Source: an uncultured Caulobacteraceae bacterium (GTDB taxonomy: Bacteria > Pseudomonadota > Alphaproteobacteria > Caulobacterales > Caulobacteraceae). From it: a stretch of 42,931 bases of DNA. This document shows, one piece after another, positions 30,256 through 39,280 of this stretch (within the stretch, counting starts at the first letter, position 1; each line of letters starts with the position of its first letter). Where the stretch lies: assembly GCA_946480495.1 (NCBI GenBank), contig CAMLKO010000001.1:1-42931 (forward strand), given 5' to 3'. The translations under genes were made by a program, and so were the position numbers. Below the pieces are notes generated by a model that was not told the DNA's origin, ran no database searches, and saw only the letters and a list, made by a program, of their open reading frames with translations.

Positions 30256-31919
30256 CCTACGCTCCCGACATCGAAGCCCTGCTGGGGCCGGCGGGGTCTC
30301 CTCCCCCGGCGGCGGAACCCCCGCGCGTGTCCCTCCCCGCGCGCGGGGGCGACGCCATGATCGCCGGCGACGCCTACGAAGGGGCGGACCGCTACAATAC
30401 CTCACTGGCGATGTGGTCACCGTCGATCCGTTCGGCGGACGGAGAGATCCTGCCCGAGAAGCAACGGGTGGACGCGCGCGTGCGGGACTCGCTGCGCAAC
30501 GACGCCTACGTGGCGGGCGGCGCGACGCTGCACAAGGACAACATCGTCGGCGCGATGTTCGCGCTCAACGCCAAACCGATGCTGCGGGTGCTAGGGCTCG
30601 ACGAAACCTGGGAGACCGAGTTCCAGGAAGAGGTCGAGGCCAAGTTCACCCTCTACGCGGAGAGCATGAACAACTGGTCCGACGCCTCTCGCATGGGGAC
30701 GCTGACCGACCAGGTGCGCCTGGCGATCGGCGTCTTCCTGGCAGGTGGGGAAGTGCTGGCTTCGGCCGAGTGGATTCGCAATGAGGTCGGTCGGCCGTTC
30801 AACACGGCGATCCAGATGCTCGACACCGACCGGCTGTCCAACCCGTTCGACCAGATGGAGTCCCCGACCCTGCGTGGCGGCGTGGTGCGCAACCGGTACG
30901 GGGCGCCGCAGGGCTACCACATCCGCATGGCCCACCCGTCCGACTTCATGAATCCGGACTCCTACGTCTGGAAGTACGTGCCCGCGCGCAAGCCGTGGGG
31001 TCGTCTCCAGATGATCCACATCATCGAGCAGCTCCGTCCCGACCAGACGCGCGGCGTCTCGGAGATGGTGTCGGCCCTGAAAGAGACGCGGATCACCAAG
31101 CGGTTCCGCGACATTGTCCTGCAGAACGCCGTGGTCAACGCGACCTACGCCGCTTCCATCGAGTCCGATCTGCCGAGCGATCAGGCGTTCGCCGCCCTGG
31201 GCGGCGGAGACTCCGCCGACAAGGCCCTGAACAACTACTTCGGCGCCTATATGACGCAGGTCGAACAATACTCGGCCGGCGCCCGCAACCTGCATATCGA
31301 CGGCGCGAAGATCCCGCATCTGCTGCCCGGAACCAAGCTGCAGCTCCGTCCGGCGGGCAGCGGCGGGGCGCTGGGCGAGAACTTCGAGCAGTCGCTGCTG
31401 CGCTACATCGCCGCCAACCTCGGCGTCTCCTACGAGCAGCTTTCGCGCGACTATACCAACACCAACTACTCGTCCGCGCGGGCCGCGATGAACGAGACCT
31501 GGAAGTATATGCAGTCGCGCAAGCGCAAGGTCGCCGACCGCTTCGCCTCCAGCGTCTATCAACTGTGGCTCGAAGAGGCGATCAACAAGGGCGAGATCAC
31601 GTCGCTGCCGCGCAGCGCGCCGTCCTGGTACGAAGGCCAGAACGCCGACGCCTACAGCGCCTGCGACTGGATCGGCGCGGGACGCGGCCAGATCGACGAG
31701 CTCAAGGAAACCCAGGCCGCGGTCCTGCGCCTGAAGTTCAACCTGTCGACGCTCGAAGACGAGCACGCCCGGCAGGGCAAGGACTGGCGCACGGTGTTCG
31801 CCCAGCGGCAGCGCGAGGATGCGGAAGCCAAGAAGCGCGGCCTCGTCCTGAACCCCGACAGCAAGACCATGAACGCCGCGTCCGGCTCCCCTCGGAAGAA
31901 GGACGCCACCAATGGCTAA
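30252..31919 (+). CDS. portal protein (lambda gpB type), 555 aa
   Basis: GTG start overlapping the gpW stop. Signature segments of lambda-type portals: RVDARVRDSLRNDAYVAGG, VGAMFALNAKP, GVSEMVSALKETRITKRFRD, then ENFEQSLLRYIAANLGVSYE and DYTNTNYSSARAAMNETWK. Length is normal. It forms the dodecameric ring for DNA entry. The first 30 residues are Pro-rich. The gpC gene begins inside its last codons. Confidence 0.93.
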   Translation: MTYAPDIEALLGPAGSPPPAAEPPRVSLPARGGDAMIAGDAYEGADRYNTSLAMWSPSIRSADGEILPEKQRVDARVRDSLRNDAYVAGGATLHKDNIVGAMFALNAKPMLRVLGLDETWETEFQEEVEAKFTLYAESMNNWSDASRMGTLTDQVRLAIGVFLAGGEVLASAEWIRNEVGRPFNTAIQMLDTDRLSNPFDQMESPTLRGGVVRNRYGAPQGYHIRMAHPSDFMNPDSYVWKYVPARKPWGRLQMIHIIEQLRPDQTRGVSEMVSALKETRITKRFRDIVLQNAVVNATYAASIESDLPSDQAFAALGGGDSADKALNNYFGAYMTQVEQYSAGARNLHIDGAKIPHLLPGTKLQLRPAGSGGALGENFEQSLLRYIAANLGVSYEQLSRDYTNTNYSSARAAMNETWKYMQSRKRKVADRFASSVYQLWLEEAINKGEITSLPRSAPSWYEGQNADAYSACDWIGAGRGQIDELKETQAAVLRLKFNLSTLEDEHARQGKDWRTVFAQRQREDAEAKKRGLVLNPDSKTMNAASGSPRKKDATNG

Positions 31920-33273
31920 TCCCCACAACCCCCTGCTCGCCAACTTCGCCTCGCAGCCCGCCCTGGTCGCGCCCGAGATGGCCGAGACCTTCGAGAGCTG
32001 CCTGATGAGCGGCCTGACGGCGCAGCAGCAGTTCGAGGCGCGCTCCGCGTCCGGCCCGCAGCTCGACATGGTCGACGACTTCTGGTTCGCCGATGGCGAC
32101 TGGCGTGCGGCCTACCGTCCCTACGTCGTTGTGGACGGCATTCTCCAGATCCCGGTGAAGGGCGTGCTGCTGCACGACTTCAACTACACCTTCGGGTGGG
32201 TGACCGGCTACAACTACATCTGGCGGGCCTTCCAGCGCGGCATGGACGACGGCAACGTCAAGGGCATCGCGCTCGTCTGCGACTCTCCGGGCGGACACGT
32301 CGCCGGCAACTTCGACCTGGTCGACAAGATGTTCGCTCTGCGCGGCAAGAAGCCCGTGCGCGGCTTCGCGGCCGAACATGCCTATTCGGCCGCCTACTCG
32401 ATCATCTCGGTCTCGGACACCGTCAACGTCGCCCGTACCGGCGGCGTCGGCTCGATCGGCGTCGTCACCGGACACCTGGACGTCTCCCAGGCGATGGAGA
32501 AGGCGGGCTACAAGTTCACCTTCATCGCCGTCTCGGACGGCAAGACGGACGGCAATCCCTACCAGCCGCTTCCGCAGGCCGTCTATGACCGCATCAAGGC
32601 CCGGATCGCGGGCCTCTACAGCGTTTTCGTCGCCACCGTGGCGCGGAATCGAGGCATGGACGAACAGGCCGTCCGCGACCTGCACTCCTACACTTTCACA
32701 GCCTCCGAAGCCCTGTCGAACGGCCTCGCCGATTCCATCGGCGCGTTCGACGACGCCCTGGCCGAGTTCGCGGCCGATGTCTCCTCAGAAGGAAACGATG
32801 AAATGACGACCACCACGGAAACGTCGGCGGCTACCCAGGCCGCCATCTCCGCCGCTCGCGCCGAAGGCGTGACGGAAGGGACCGCCGCAGGCCACGCTAC
32901 CGGCCTTGCCGAAGGCGCCGTCGCCGAAAAGGCCCGCATCACGGCCATCCTCGGCTGCGACAACGCCAAGACCCGTCCGGCCGCCGCGCTCGCCGCCGCC
33001 ATGGACACCGACATGACGGCCGATCAGGCGTCGGCCTTCCTCGGCAAGCTGGCCGAAGAGAAGCCGGCCGCCAAACAACCGACCGCCGAGGAAGCGGCTG
33101 CCGCGGCCAAGCGTACCCCGGCCGAACAGGCGCTCTTCGAAGCGGCCATGGCGAAGGACAATCCGGAACTCGGTTCGCCGGGCGCGGAGGAAACCGGCGC
33201 CGACACCCCCGTCGCGGTCGCCGACCGCATCCTCACCAACGCCGGTTACGGCAAGCAAGCGGCGTCGGCCTAA
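31912..33273 (+). CDS. S49-family prohead protease with C-terminal scaffold (gpC type), 453 aa
   Basis: The N-terminal two thirds is an SppA/ClpP-like fold: LVCDSPGGHVAGNFDLVDKM, EHAYSAAYSIIS with nucleophile Ser159, GGVGSIGVVTGHLDVS, and Lys211 in SDGKTDG, 52 residues after Ser159 as in SppA enzymes. The C-terminal third is Ala/Glu-rich and helical, like the scaffold Nu3 encoded within lambda C. It matures the prohead by cleaving head proteins. An internal start for the scaffold is described separately. Confidence 0.9.
   Translation: MANPHNPLLANFASQPALVAPEMAETFESCLMSGLTAQQQFEARSASGPQLDMVDDFWFADGDWRAAYRPYVVVDGILQIPVKGVLLHDFNYTFGWVTGYNYIWRAFQRGMDDGNVKGIALVCDSPGGHVAGNFDLVDKMFALRGKKPVRGFAAEHAYSAAYSIISVSDTVNVARTGGVGSIGVVTGHLDVSQAMEKAGYKFTFIAVSDGKTDGNPYQPLPQAVYDRIKARIAGLYSVFVATVARNRGMDEQAVRDLHSYTFTASEALSNGLADSIGAFDDALAEFAADVSSEGNDEMTTTTETSAATQAAISAARAEGVTEGTAAGHATGLAEGAVAEKARITAILGCDNAKTRPAAALAAAMDTDMTADQASAFLGKLAEEKPAAKQPTAEEAAAAAKRTPAEQALFEAAMAKDNPELGSPGAEETGADTPVAVADRILTNAGYGKQAASA
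32803..33273 (+). CDS. nested capsid scaffold protein (Nu3-like), 156 aa
   Basis: An in-frame ATG at 32803 begins MTTTTETSAATQAA, preceded by GAAGGAAA 8 nt upstream, just after the protease domain. The product would be the Ala/Glu-rich helical C-terminus of the gpC-like protein (EGTAAGHATGLAEGAVAEKA, TAEEAAAAAKRTPAEQALFE). This mirrors lambda, where Nu3 is made from an internal start in gene C and acts as scaffold during prohead assembly. Confidence 0.65.
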   Translation: MTTTTETSAATQAAISAARAEGVTEGTAAGHATGLAEGAVAEKARITAILGCDNAKTRPAAALAAAMDTDMTADQASAFLGKLAEEKPAAKQPTAEEAAAAAKRTPAEQALFEAAMAKDNPELGSPGAEETGADTPVAVADRILTNAGYGKQAASA

Positions 33274-33298
33274 CGGCTAAGCCCACAAGGAGATTGTC

Positions 33299-33697
33299 AT
33301 GAGCATCGACATCACCAACCCGGCCGCCACCGCCGGCCTCGCCGCGTCCGATACGGACACGGTGGTCAACTTCCCGGTCCTGATCACCGGCGACAACCCG
33401 CAGGTCGCGACCACGGACGAGATCGTCGGCACCGACGACCTGGCCGCGTTCACGGTCGTCGGCCGCGACGTCGACGGCACGCTGATCGCTGCGGTCGCCG
33501 GCACGACCGACGCCATCGGCATCACCGTGATTGCCGGTGCGACGGACGACAGCATCCCGGTCTATCGCGCCGGAGTGTTCAACCCCGACGCCCTGGTCTG
33601 GGACGCCTCCTACAACACCGACGAGCTCAAGCGCCTGGCCTTCGAAGCCGCCGCCCCGCTCATCTTCGTCCGCGCCCCCGCCACGGCCACGCCGTAG
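33299..33697 (+). CDS. head decoration protein (gpD type), 132 aa
   Basis: AAGGAG ribosome site before ATG. The N-terminal half resembles HDPD/gpD proteins: NFPVLITGDNPQVATTDEIV, then GVFNPDALVWDASYNTDELK near the C-terminus, as usual in this group. It trims the capsid surface after expansion and stabilises the packaged head. Correctly placed between protease/scaffold and major capsid genes. Confidence 0.85.
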   Translation: MSIDITNPAATAGLAASDTDTVVNFPVLITGDNPQVATTDEIVGTDDLAAFTVVGRDVDGTLIAAVAGTTDAIGITVIAGATDDSIPVYRAGVFNPDALVWDASYNTDELKRLAFEAAAPLIFVRAPATATP

Positions 33698-33732
33698 TCG
33701 GTCCGGCCTAGCAAACAGAAAGGACCACTCCG

Positions 33733-34782
33733 ATGGATTTCCCAATCTATACCTCGCGCGAACTGTACGCGACGATGTACGACAAGCGCCTCGAGGCGCC
33801 GACGACCTATTTCCTCGACCTGCTCTTCCCGGGCTCGCACATGTCGACGTCCGAGGAGATCATCTTCGAGAAGATCGGTTCGAGCCGCAAGATCGCGCCG
33901 TTCGTACTGCCTTCCGTCCCCGGCAAGCCGACCTTCAAGCGGACCGGTTCGGGCGTGCAGATGTTCAAGCCCGCCTACTCCAAGCCGAAGGACGCCGTGC
34001 GTCCGGTGGAACAGACCGGCCGCCAGCCGGGCGACCTGTTCACCCTGACGCCGCGCAGCCCGCAAGCCAACTTCGACGGCGAAGTGGCGCGCGTGGTCCA
34101 GCATCACCGCGCGATCATCACCCGCCTGTGGGAATGGATGGCGGCGCAGGCGGCTCTCTACGGCGCCGTGACGGTGCAGGGCGATGGCTATCCGGCGCAA
34201 GTGGTCGACTTCGGCCGCGCCGGCGGGCACTCGATCACCCTGGGCGTCGGCGCTCGTTGGGGCGATACGGGCGTGGACATCCTGGACAACATCCAGAGCT
34301 GGATGGACCTCATGGCCATCGCCGACTTCGGCGGCATGGCTAACCGACTGACTGTCGGCGCCTCCGTCTGGGCCGTGATGCGCAAGGACGAAGGGCTGAT
34401 GGAACAGATGGATTCGACGCGTCGTGGCAACACGGAGCTGACGATCCAGACGGGTCTCACCAAGCCCGCGCCGGTCCGGTTCGTCGGCACGCTCGGCGCC
34501 GGCCTGGACGTCTATGTCTACAACGACACCTACCAGGACGACGCGGGCACCGTCGTGCCCTTCATGAACTCCAAGGACGTGCTGCTGAGCGGCCCGGGCG
34601 TGGAAGGCGTGAAGGCGTTCGGCGCCATCCTGGACGCGAAGGCCGGCCTGCAGCCCGCCGACATCTTCACCAAGATGTGGGACCAGGACGACCCGTCCGC
34701 CCGGTTCATCATGAGCCAATCGGCTCCGCTGATGATCCCGGTGAACCCCAACTGCACGCTGCGCGCCCGCGTGCTGGCCTAA
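33733..34782 (+). CDS. major capsid protein (gpE type), 349 aa
   Basis: Begins MDFPIYTSRELYATMYDKRL. Typical of the lambda gpE family: PTTYFLDLLFPGSHMSTSEEIIFEKI, RKIAPFVLPSVPGKP, FKPAYSKPKDAVRP, and ending in MIPVNPNCTLRARVLA. Length fits. A GAAAGGA ribosome site lies upstream. Followed by a hairpin and an operator. Confidence 0.93.
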   Translation: MDFPIYTSRELYATMYDKRLEAPTTYFLDLLFPGSHMSTSEEIIFEKIGSSRKIAPFVLPSVPGKPTFKRTGSGVQMFKPAYSKPKDAVRPVEQTGRQPGDLFTLTPRSPQANFDGEVARVVQHHRAIITRLWEWMAAQAALYGAVTVQGDGYPAQVVDFGRAGGHSITLGVGARWGDTGVDILDNIQSWMDLMAIADFGGMANRLTVGASVWAVMRKDEGLMEQMDSTRRGNTELTIQTGLTKPAPVRFVGTLGAGLDVYVYNDTYQDDAGTVVPFMNSKDVLLSGPGVEGVKAFGAILDAKAGLQPADIFTKMWDQDDPSARFIMSQSAPLMIPVNPNCTLRARVLA

Positions 34783-34790
34783 GTGGACTC

Positions 34791-34816
34791 AGAGGCGGCT
34801 CACTCGAGTCGCCTCT
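34791..34816 (+). terminator. hairpin after the capsid gene
   Basis: AGAGGCG (34791-34797) pairs with CGCCTCT (34810-34816). No run of T follows, so it may be an mRNA processing or stabilising hairpin rather than a full terminator. It directly precedes operator copy 15. Confidence 0.4.
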
Positions 34817-34818
34817 GA

Positions 34819-34835
34819 TTCACTAAATCAGGGAG
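34819..34835. promoter_or_regulatory. 17-bp operator fused to ribosome site, copy 15
   Basis: TTCACTAAATCAGGGAG. Right arm AGGGAG is the Shine-Dalgarno sequence 7 nt before the ATG at 34843, the same arrangement as at 4991, 5710 and 18012. Confidence 0.55.
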
Positions 34836-34842
34836 ACTACCT

Positions 34843-35238
34843 ATGAAAGTTGTTGCGATTCACACGATTCATCGGCGTCCCAATCCGGACAAGCCGATCG
34901 AAATCATCGCCCCGAAGACCGAGTTCGAGGTCACTGCGGCCGAATACGCCGACCTGCACAAGCAGGGCGCCGTGGTCAAGGCCAAGGACGCGAGCCCGAC
35001 CGAACCCGAAGTCACGTCACCGCCCGTGGTCGAACCCGTCATCGAGCCGGTCGTCGAACCCGTGGTCGAACTGACCGCCAAGCACCAGGGCGCCGGCAAA
35101 TGGGCCGTGGTCGGGGCTGACGGCGAGCCGCTCGTGAAGGGCCTCGAAAGTAAGGACGCGGCAGCGGCCTGGATCTCGGACTACAAGCCCGAAACGGTGG
35201 TCGAAGAGCCTGTCGCCAACGCCGACCTGGTCGGCTGA
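34843..35238 (+). CDS. hypothetical head-region protein with Val-Glu-Pro repeats, 131 aa
   Basis: Start with ideal ribosome site. The N-terminal part (MKVVAIHTIHRRPNP..IEIIAPKTEFEVTAAEYADL) is a small domain seen beside capsid genes in phages; then the repeat VVEPVIEPVVEPVVE acts as a rigid spacer; the C-terminal part GAGKWAVVGADGEPLVKGLESKDAAAAWI looks like a small beta-beta-alpha unit. Role unknown, perhaps head completion or decoration. Confidence 0.7.
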   Translation: MKVVAIHTIHRRPNPDKPIEIIAPKTEFEVTAAEYADLHKQGAVVKAKDASPTEPEVTSPPVVEPVIEPVVEPVVELTAKHQGAGKWAVVGADGEPLVKGLESKDAAAAWISDYKPETVVEEPVANADLVG

Positions 35239-35239
35239 C

Positions 35240-35845
35240 ATGCCTCTCCTGCGTGACATCAAGCGTCGCGCACGTCGGGACCTGCATGGGCGCATGCAGG
35301 TCCCGGCTCTGTTTCTTGTGGGCGCCGCTGACCCGCTTCCGGTCAACGTCCGCATCCACACCAAATTCGAAGAGCTCGGCGGCTCCCAGGCTCCGGCCTA
35401 CTCGGCCAAGGCCGAGGCCGCCGTTCCGACGATCATCTTTCACCGGGCCCAGGTCGATCGTCCTGCCCGCGGCGGGGTGATCTCCGTTCAGGTCGGCGAA
35501 GCCTATCGGATCGACCGCATCCTGCCGCCCGACGACGAGTTCGTGAGCGCCCATGTTGTGCGGCTCTCGGCTTCCGAGACGGTCGGACTGCCGGTTCCCG
35601 AAGACTCGGACCCCTACATTCCTGCGATCCCAGGCCATCCCGGCATGGCGGTGGCGGGCTATCTCCACACCCAGACCGTCGCGTCCGACGAGTGGGTGGT
35701 CGATCACATGCTGGGCTATCAGCCGGTGGTCGCCGTCTCCGACGAGGCGGGCGAAGAGCTCGAAGCCTCCGTCACCCACGTCTCGCTCAATCAATGCCTC
35801 ATCCATTTTGCCGCGCCGCAGACCGGCACCGCGCGCTGCGTCTAG
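35240..35845 (+). CDS. neck/connector-like protein fused to a fibre-type C-terminal module, 201 aa
   Basis: Starts MPLLRDIKRRARRDLHGRMQ immediately after the previous stop. Residues 1-120 (PVNVRIHTKFEELG, PTIIFHRAQVDRP, GEAYRIDRILPPDDEFVSAHV) look like small head-closure proteins. Residues about 148-200 (DEWVVDHMLGYQPVVAVSDE..THVSLNQCLIHFAAPQTG) are a module common at ends of phage tail fibres. The combination suggests a neck or capsid-fibre protein. It precedes the collagen-like gene by 9 nt. Confidence 0.6.
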   Translation: MPLLRDIKRRARRDLHGRMQVPALFLVGAADPLPVNVRIHTKFEELGGSQAPAYSAKAEAAVPTIIFHRAQVDRPARGGVISVQVGEAYRIDRILPPDDEFVSAHVVRLSASETVGLPVPEDSDPYIPAIPGHPGMAVAGYLHTQTVASDEWVVDHMLGYQPVVAVSDEAGEELEASVTHVSLNQCLIHFAAPQTGTARCV

Positions 35846-35854
35846 GGGACTGTC

Positions 35855-38299
35855 ATGGCGACTCGCCAGGTCAACACCGATCTCGACTTCGGCGGCGTAG
35901 CCCGAGTGAAGGGCCTGCCGGATGCGGCAGACGCCGGGGACGCGGTCTCCAAGGGCTATCTCGAGGGCCTGGTTGGCGAACTGACCGGGCCCCAAGGCCC
36001 TCAGGGCCCTCAGGGCCCTCAGGGCGACCCCGGCGTCGATGGTGCTGACGGCGCCCAGGGTCCGCAGGGCATACAGGGGATTCAAGGACCGCAGGGAGAT
36101 CCCGGCGCTGACGGAGCCGATGGGGCCCAAGGGCCTCAGGGCATCCAGGGTATCCAGGGGATTCAGGGTCCGCAGGGCAACCCCGGCGCTGACGGGACCG
36201 ATGGCGCTGACGGTGCGCAAGGACCACAGGGCATTCAGGGAATCCAAGGACCGCAAGGTATTCAGGGTCCGCAGGGAGATCCCGGCGCTGACGGCGCTGA
36301 CGGCACGCTCGTCATCGACGACACCACGACCGATCCCGCGCTCACCTGGTCGTCGGAGAAGATCGCGGCCGGCATCGCCGCGGCGGGGAGCAGCGCCAAC
36401 GAAGCGGCGATTACCGGGCTGGTGTCGGGCGGCGGCGTCAACAACACCGCAAACCTGTCCTTCACGGTTTCGGCGGCGTCCTACTACATCGGCGGAACAC
36501 TGTTCACGAGTGTCGAACAGAGCGTCACCCTGGACGCCGCCGACGCGACGCTCGGCAGGATCGACGTGCTCGCCCTGGACGACACGGGCGCCCTGGTCAA
36601 GATCACCGGCACGGCCGCCGCTTCGCCGTCGCAGCCCGATCTCGACCCTTCGACCCAACTGTTTCTGACTTTCATTCTGGTCCCCGCAGCGGCGACGAGT
36701 CTGCCCGGGGTGACGAACGAAGTCGTCTATGCCGAGAACGCTGAATGGACGACGTCTACGGTGGGGGCGGGCTTCAATCCGGCGTCGGTCGTCAATCCCC
36801 ATGGCGGGACGAAGGACATCGAGGGTACGACCGTTTCCAACGGAGCGGGTGTCGTTCTTACTCGGGCGTCGACCCGGACGCTGGACGCCGCCGGCAATCT
36901 GATCCTGTTCATCCGTTCGAAGGCGACCTGGGCGAACAAGAAGACCCTGACGCTGCGGTGGGCCACCGCCGGCGTCGTTCAGGGCGTAGCCCGCACGATC
37001 CAGAGCGGCGCCTACGGTTTCGACAGCTCGATCACGACGGCCTACCAGCAGCTCGTCATCCCTCTGATCGACTTCGCGCTGCCGGCGGGAACGCCGATCG
37101 ACCAGCTCCGGATCTTCGACAGCGGCGGCTCGATCGGTTTCCACATCGACGACATCTCCATCCAGACGACCGGCGGCTCGACGGGTGGAGGAGGATCTAG
37201 CGGCCTGACACAGGCCCAGGCGGACGCTCGCTACGCGCAGCGCGCCAACAATCTCTCGGACCTGCCCGACCCGGCCTCCGCACGGACCAATCTCGGGATC
37301 GACACTGACGGAACCCTGGCTGCCAACAGCGACGCGAAATTCCCCAGCCAGAAGGCGGTCAAGACCTACGTCGACCAGATCGTCGCGGCGCAGGACGCCA
37401 TGGTGTTCAAGGGGGTGATCGACTGTTCGGCAAACCCCAACTATCCGGCCGCGGATCGCGGCTGGACCTACCGGGTGTCTGTGGCGGGCAAGATCGGCGG
37501 GGCTGCTGGGATCAACGTCGAGATCGGCGACATCGTCATCTGCCTGACCGACGCCACGGCGGCAGGCAGCCAGGCGACGGTCGGTGCGGCATGGTCGATC
37601 ATCCAGACCAACATCGACGGACTGAACACCGGCGCCTACCTGCAGTCGGACACCGACACGGCGCTCGCGGCCAACAGCGACGGTCGGGTTGCGACGCAGA
37701 AGGCGGTGAAGGCCTACGTGGACGCTTCGGCCTACACCGACGAGAAGGCTCGGGATGCGATCGGGGCGGCCCTGACCGACACAGGCCTGGCCGTCGTTAC
37801 GCCGAACGACGGCGGGGACACGATCGACATCAATGTGCCGGCCGCAGTCGCCTCAGACATCAACACCGGGACGGACACGACCAAGGCGCTGACCGCCGAT
37901 GCGCTCGCGGGCTCAAATCTCGGCACCGCGACGATCACCCTGGCCATCAGCGACCCGAACGGTTCGGCGATCACCACGGGCGACGGCAAGGCCTATTGGC
38001 GCGTTCCTTCGACGCTAAACGGCATGAACCTTGTCGGAGTCGCCGCCGCCATCACGGCCGTTTCAAGCTCCGGGATTCCCACAATCCAGATCGCCAACGT
38101 AACCGATGCCGTGGACATGCTCTCCACGAAATTGACCATCGACGCGACCGAAACCGACAGCAAGGACGCCACGACTGCGGCGGTGATCGACGCGGCGCAC
38201 GATGACGTCGCGACGGGCGACATGCTGCGGATCGACATCGACGTGGCAGGGACCGGGGCGAAGGGCCTGATGGTCGAAATGCAGTTCCGCCTGCCATGA
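35855..38299 (+). CDS. collagen-like tail or neck fibre protein, 814 aa
   Basis: Short head-binding N-terminus (MATRQVNTDLDFGGVARVKGLPDAADAGDAV), then about 105 residues of uninterrupted Gly-X-Y repeats (residues about 45-150; GPQGPQ, GIQGIQ, GADGAD units), a trimeric collagen-like rod. Two copies of a fibre module follow, each with SQKAVKTYV or TQKAVKAYV and LAANSD, and a central jelly-roll-like region. The C-terminus is a beta domain (GMNLVGVAAAITAVSSSG). It probably contacts the cell surface. Position between head and tail genes, rather than after the tail genes, is unusual. Confidence 0.85.
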   Translation: MATRQVNTDLDFGGVARVKGLPDAADAGDAVSKGYLEGLVGELTGPQGPQGPQGPQGDPGVDGADGAQGPQGIQGIQGPQGDPGADGADGAQGPQGIQGIQGIQGPQGNPGADGTDGADGAQGPQGIQGIQGPQGIQGPQGDPGADGADGTLVIDDTTTDPALTWSSEKIAAGIAAAGSSANEAAITGLVSGGGVNNTANLSFTVSAASYYIGGTLFTSVEQSVTLDAADATLGRIDVLALDDTGALVKITGTAAASPSQPDLDPSTQLFLTFILVPAAATSLPGVTNEVVYAENAEWTTSTVGAGFNPASVVNPHGGTKDIEGTTVSNGAGVVLTRASTRTLDAAGNLILFIRSKATWANKKTLTLRWATAGVVQGVARTIQSGAYGFDSSITTAYQQLVIPLIDFALPAGTPIDQLRIFDSGGSIGFHIDDISIQTTGGSTGGGGSSGLTQAQADARYAQRANNLSDLPDPASARTNLGIDTDGTLAANSDAKFPSQKAVKTYVDQIVAAQDAMVFKGVIDCSANPNYPAADRGWTYRVSVAGKIGGAAGINVEIGDIVICLTDATAAGSQATVGAAWSIIQTNIDGLNTGAYLQSDTDTALAANSDGRVATQKAVKAYVDASAYTDEKARDAIGAALTDTGLAVVTPNDGGDTIDINVPAAVASDINTGTDTTKALTADALAGSNLGTATITLAISDPNGSAITTGDGKAYWRVPSTLNGMNLVGVAAAITAVSSSGIPTIQIANVTDAVDMLSTKLTIDATETDSKDATTAAVIDAAHDDVATGDMLRIDIDVAGTGAKGLMVEMQFRLP

Positions 38300-39039
38300 T
38301 CTGTGAGGTCGTAAACTGCTACTTGGCTGCTGCTGTTGCCCAGACCGATACCTACTTCACCAGTACGGTCCTGCTGCTGAGTTGCGACGGCGCGAACGGC
38401 TCGACGACCTTTACCGACGAAAGCCACGCCGCACGGGGTAATGCCGGCGTGAACAATGACGCCCAGGTCGTCACGGCGATAAAGAAATTCGGCACCGGCT
38501 CGCTGCGCTGCGACGGCGGCATCGACAACATCACCTTTGCGGATTCGGCCGACTGGAACTTCACGGGCGACTTCACTGTCGAGCTATGGGGGTATTTCGA
38601 CGCCACTTATATCGAGAACGCCCAGGCGCTCATTTCGCAATACGACACGACCGGAAACCAGAGAAGCTGGCTTTTCGACTATCTGGGCAGCGCCGCAACC
38701 AATATACTTCGTTTTGTCATAAGCAGCAACGGCAGCTCAGCTTCCGTTTTACTTAGCGCAAACTGGACACCTACGGCGGATACTTGGTATCACCTCGCGG
38801 TGGATAGGTCAGGCAACACGTGGCGCATGTATATTGATGGAGTTTGTGTCGCCAGCGTGTCCAGCGCGTCCGCGCTTTTCAACAGCACGTCAGGCTTGCG
38901 CATGGGCGCCGTCTTTTCCGGCAGCCTTACCGAGTACCTCAAGGGCAACCTCGACGAAATCCGCGTGACCAAGGGCGTCGCCCGCTACGCGACCGATACC
39001 AACTTCTCGGTTCCGACGACCGCTTTTCCGAGAAGCTAG
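38296..39039 (+). CDS. LamG/concanavalin-like carbohydrate-binding fibre protein, 247 aa
   Basis: Overlaps the previous stop (ATGA). Residues about 25-240 are a LamG-type jelly roll: LLLSCDGANGSTTFTDES, GSLRCDGGIDNITFADS, FTVELWGYFD, WYHLAVDRSGNTWRMYIDG and NLDEIRVTKGVARY, which is the classic end of LamG_3 domains. It probably binds host polysaccharide next to the collagen-like fibre. Confidence 0.85.
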   Translation: MICEVVNCYLAAAVAQTDTYFTSTVLLLSCDGANGSTTFTDESHAARGNAGVNNDAQVVTAIKKFGTGSLRCDGGIDNITFADSADWNFTGDFTVELWGYFDATYIENAQALISQYDTTGNQRSWLFDYLGSAATNILRFVISSNGSSASVLLSANWTPTADTWYHLAVDRSGNTWRMYIDGVCVASVSSASALFNSTSGLRMGAVFSGSLTEYLKGNLDEIRVTKGVARYATDTNFSVPTTAFPRS

Positions 39040-39235
39040 GCCGCCAGAGATGCAGGAACGGCAGCGGCGCGAGGGCGAGGATGCCCAGCGTCGTCGAGTG
39101 CAGGACGAGAATTGGGGCGCAGAAGATCGCGCGCCAGCGGCGTCCGGGCCACAACGCCAGGCTCGCCGCCTTGGCGCTGCGACGGGCGGCTCAGCGTTTA
39201 AGGGCTGGTCCGAGCGCAACTTTCGTAGTAGGTGA
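39040..39235. other. gap with no confident gene
   Basis: A plus-strand frame (39050-39235, 61 aa, very hydrophilic) and a hydrophobic minus-strand frame both cross this stretch. Neither has a ribosome site or a recognised family. No repeat is seen. It may be a remnant between the fibre cassette and the tail genes. Confidence 0.4.
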
Positions 39236-39252
39236 TTCACTAATAAGGTGAA
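39236..39252. promoter_or_regulatory. 17-bp palindromic operator, copy 16
   Basis: TTCACTAATAAGGTGAA, with perfect 5-bp arms TTCAC/GTGAA. It ends 28 nt before the ATG at 39281. Confidence 0.6.
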
Positions 39253-39280
39253 AACCCATAATCAAAATAGGAGATACCCC

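Noticed and set aside
35855..38299. Diversity-generating retroelement target in the fibre gene
   Set aside because: No reverse transcriptase or template repeat is visible anywhere in the window.
39050..39235. Small plus-strand frame of 61 codons
   Set aside because: No ribosome site or family; the opposite strand is equally open.
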